6,456 nucleotides of DNA from an uncultured Collinsella sp. (lineage in GTDB: Bacteria; Actinomycetota; Coriobacteriia; Coriobacteriales; Coriobacteriaceae). Shown here piece by piece: positions 6,151 through 6,456 of the stretch; within the stretch, counting starts at the first letter, position 1, and each line of letters begins with the position of its first letter. The stretch is from contig CAAECP010000001.1 of assembly GCA_900754385.1 (NCBI GenBank), positions 1-6,456 on the forward strand. The letters are read 5' to 3'. Under the pieces are notes generated by a model. That model worked only from the letters and a program-made list of their open reading frames with translations, made no database searches and was not told the DNA's origin. A program made the translations under genes and the position numbers.

Positions 6151-6354
6151 TGCTGCACATAAGAAGCATGGCCGTGTTTGGGTCCCTCCGGCCGGACACA
6201 GGGTTACTTTCCAAATCGTCCTCGGACATGTCGGAGCCTCCGCTGCGCACTACGTGCGGCGGGGGCTCCTCCGTCCTGCGGAAAGATTTGGAAAGTAACC
6301 CTGTGTCCGGCCTGCGGTAACTAAGGGGTCGCTGCGTTTTACTTGGGTGCAGCA
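6151..6354. repeat. Possible outer terminal inverted repeats around the foldback
   Basis: TGCTGCACATAAG at 6151-6163 matches, in inverted orientation, CTTGGGTGCAGCA at 6342-6354 in 11 of 13 positions. The midpoint of this pair (about 6252.5) nearly coincides with that of the inner palindrome (6251). This suggests a larger element of about 204 bp with decayed outer arms, but short matches like this can occur by chance. Confidence 0.35.
6190..6312. repeat. Long foldback (palindromic) element upstream of ftsE
   Basis: Two perfect 28-base inverted arms (6190-6217 and 6285-6312, outer ends GGCCGGACACAGGG and its complement) enclose a 67-base core. The core also pairs: 6224-6227 with 6273-6276, then 6233-6243 with 6259-6269, capped by CGCAC-TAC-GTGCG at 6246-6258. 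As DNA or RNA the whole 123 bases would fold into one long interrupted hairpin. No T run follows on either strand, so it is not a standard terminator. It resembles a MITE-like or REP-like dispersed repeat. No clear target-site duplication flanks it, and no transposase is nearby. Confidence 0.88.
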
Positions 6355-6456
6355 GCGCCGTGCTTGGGGGCTGAATTGCACTTTGTTGGGATGGGCCCGT
6401 TTCCCGGAGGAAGCCCTTACTTGGTGCGGGCCTAATTTGTTTGTTGCCGACAAAAA
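6313..6456. other. Gene-free sequence between the foldback and the window edge
   Basis: No supported gene is present here. An open frame on the minus strand (6250-6453) runs into the foldback, has no recognisable domain and is rich in Arg, Ser and Pro, so it is not called. A short inverted repeat (GGCCCG at 6394-6399 and CGGGCC at 6427-6432) is visible without clear meaning. A near-repeat, GCCGTGtTTGGG at 6171-6182 and GCCGTGcTTGGG at 6357-6368, flanks the foldback in direct orientation. Confidence 0.5.

Noticed and set aside
6190..6312. The foldback as an intrinsic terminator
   Set aside because: Neither strand has a T run after the stem, and the element is far longer than a terminator hairpin needs to be.
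6171..6368. Direct near-repeat GCCGTGnTTGGG flanking the foldback, as a target-site duplication
   Set aside because: The copies do not abut the ends of either the inner or the outer inverted repeat, so they do not behave like a target-site duplication.
6250..6453. A 67-codon minus-strand open frame upstream of ftsE
   Set aside because: It runs into the foldback and its C-terminal part is encoded by the palindrome arm. It has no domain, and its Arg/Ser/Pro-rich composition suggests non-coding DNA.

Overview
The window is a GC-rich chromosomal segment in which every supported gene reads on the minus strand, so gene order runs from high to low coordinates. The cell-division pair ftsE/ftsX, rnr, high GC, strong AGGAGG-type ribosome binding sites and GTG/TTG starts suggest a high-GC Gram-positive. 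The protein style looks like a Coriobacteriia gut actinobacterium such as Collinsella. That placement is inference from general resemblance, not a database match.

Layout from right to left: 6087-6456 is a gene-free leader of about 370 bases. It contains a large foldback element (28-bp perfect arms, 6190-6217 and 6285-6312, around an internally paired core) and a likely extended -10 promoter for ftsE. Next is ftsE (4866-6086), an ABC ATPase with an unusual N-terminal Pro/Ala/Gln-rich extension of about 173 residues. It overlaps ftsX (3959-4879), the membrane partner, by 14 bases. A strong intrinsic terminator (3899-3934) closes the ftsEX operon. Ribonuclease R (rnr, 1688-3823) follows as a separate unit and ends at an 11-bp hairpin (1631-1662).

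The left third looks like an accessory insertion or variable stretch. It holds a small serine recombinase (905-1510) whose upstream region carries three near-identical ten-base repeats, arranged as overlapping inverted repeats across a candidate promoter. After it comes a four-helix VanZ-family membrane protein (218-799) started by TTG behind a perfect Shine-Dalgarno. The window ends in the first 31 codons of an ArsC/Spx-type thioredoxin-fold protein (1-95) with a CxxC motif.

Functionally, FtsE and FtsX form one complex that links cytoplasmic ATP hydrolysis to cell-wall cleavage during division. RNase R is a 3'-5' exoribonuclease for structured RNA. The recombinase, VanZ-like and ArsC-like genes have no evident link to one another. 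No CRISPR array, tRNA, rRNA or complete insertion sequence was seen. The most interesting non-coding signals are the foldback element upstream of ftsE and the repeat cluster upstream of the recombinase.
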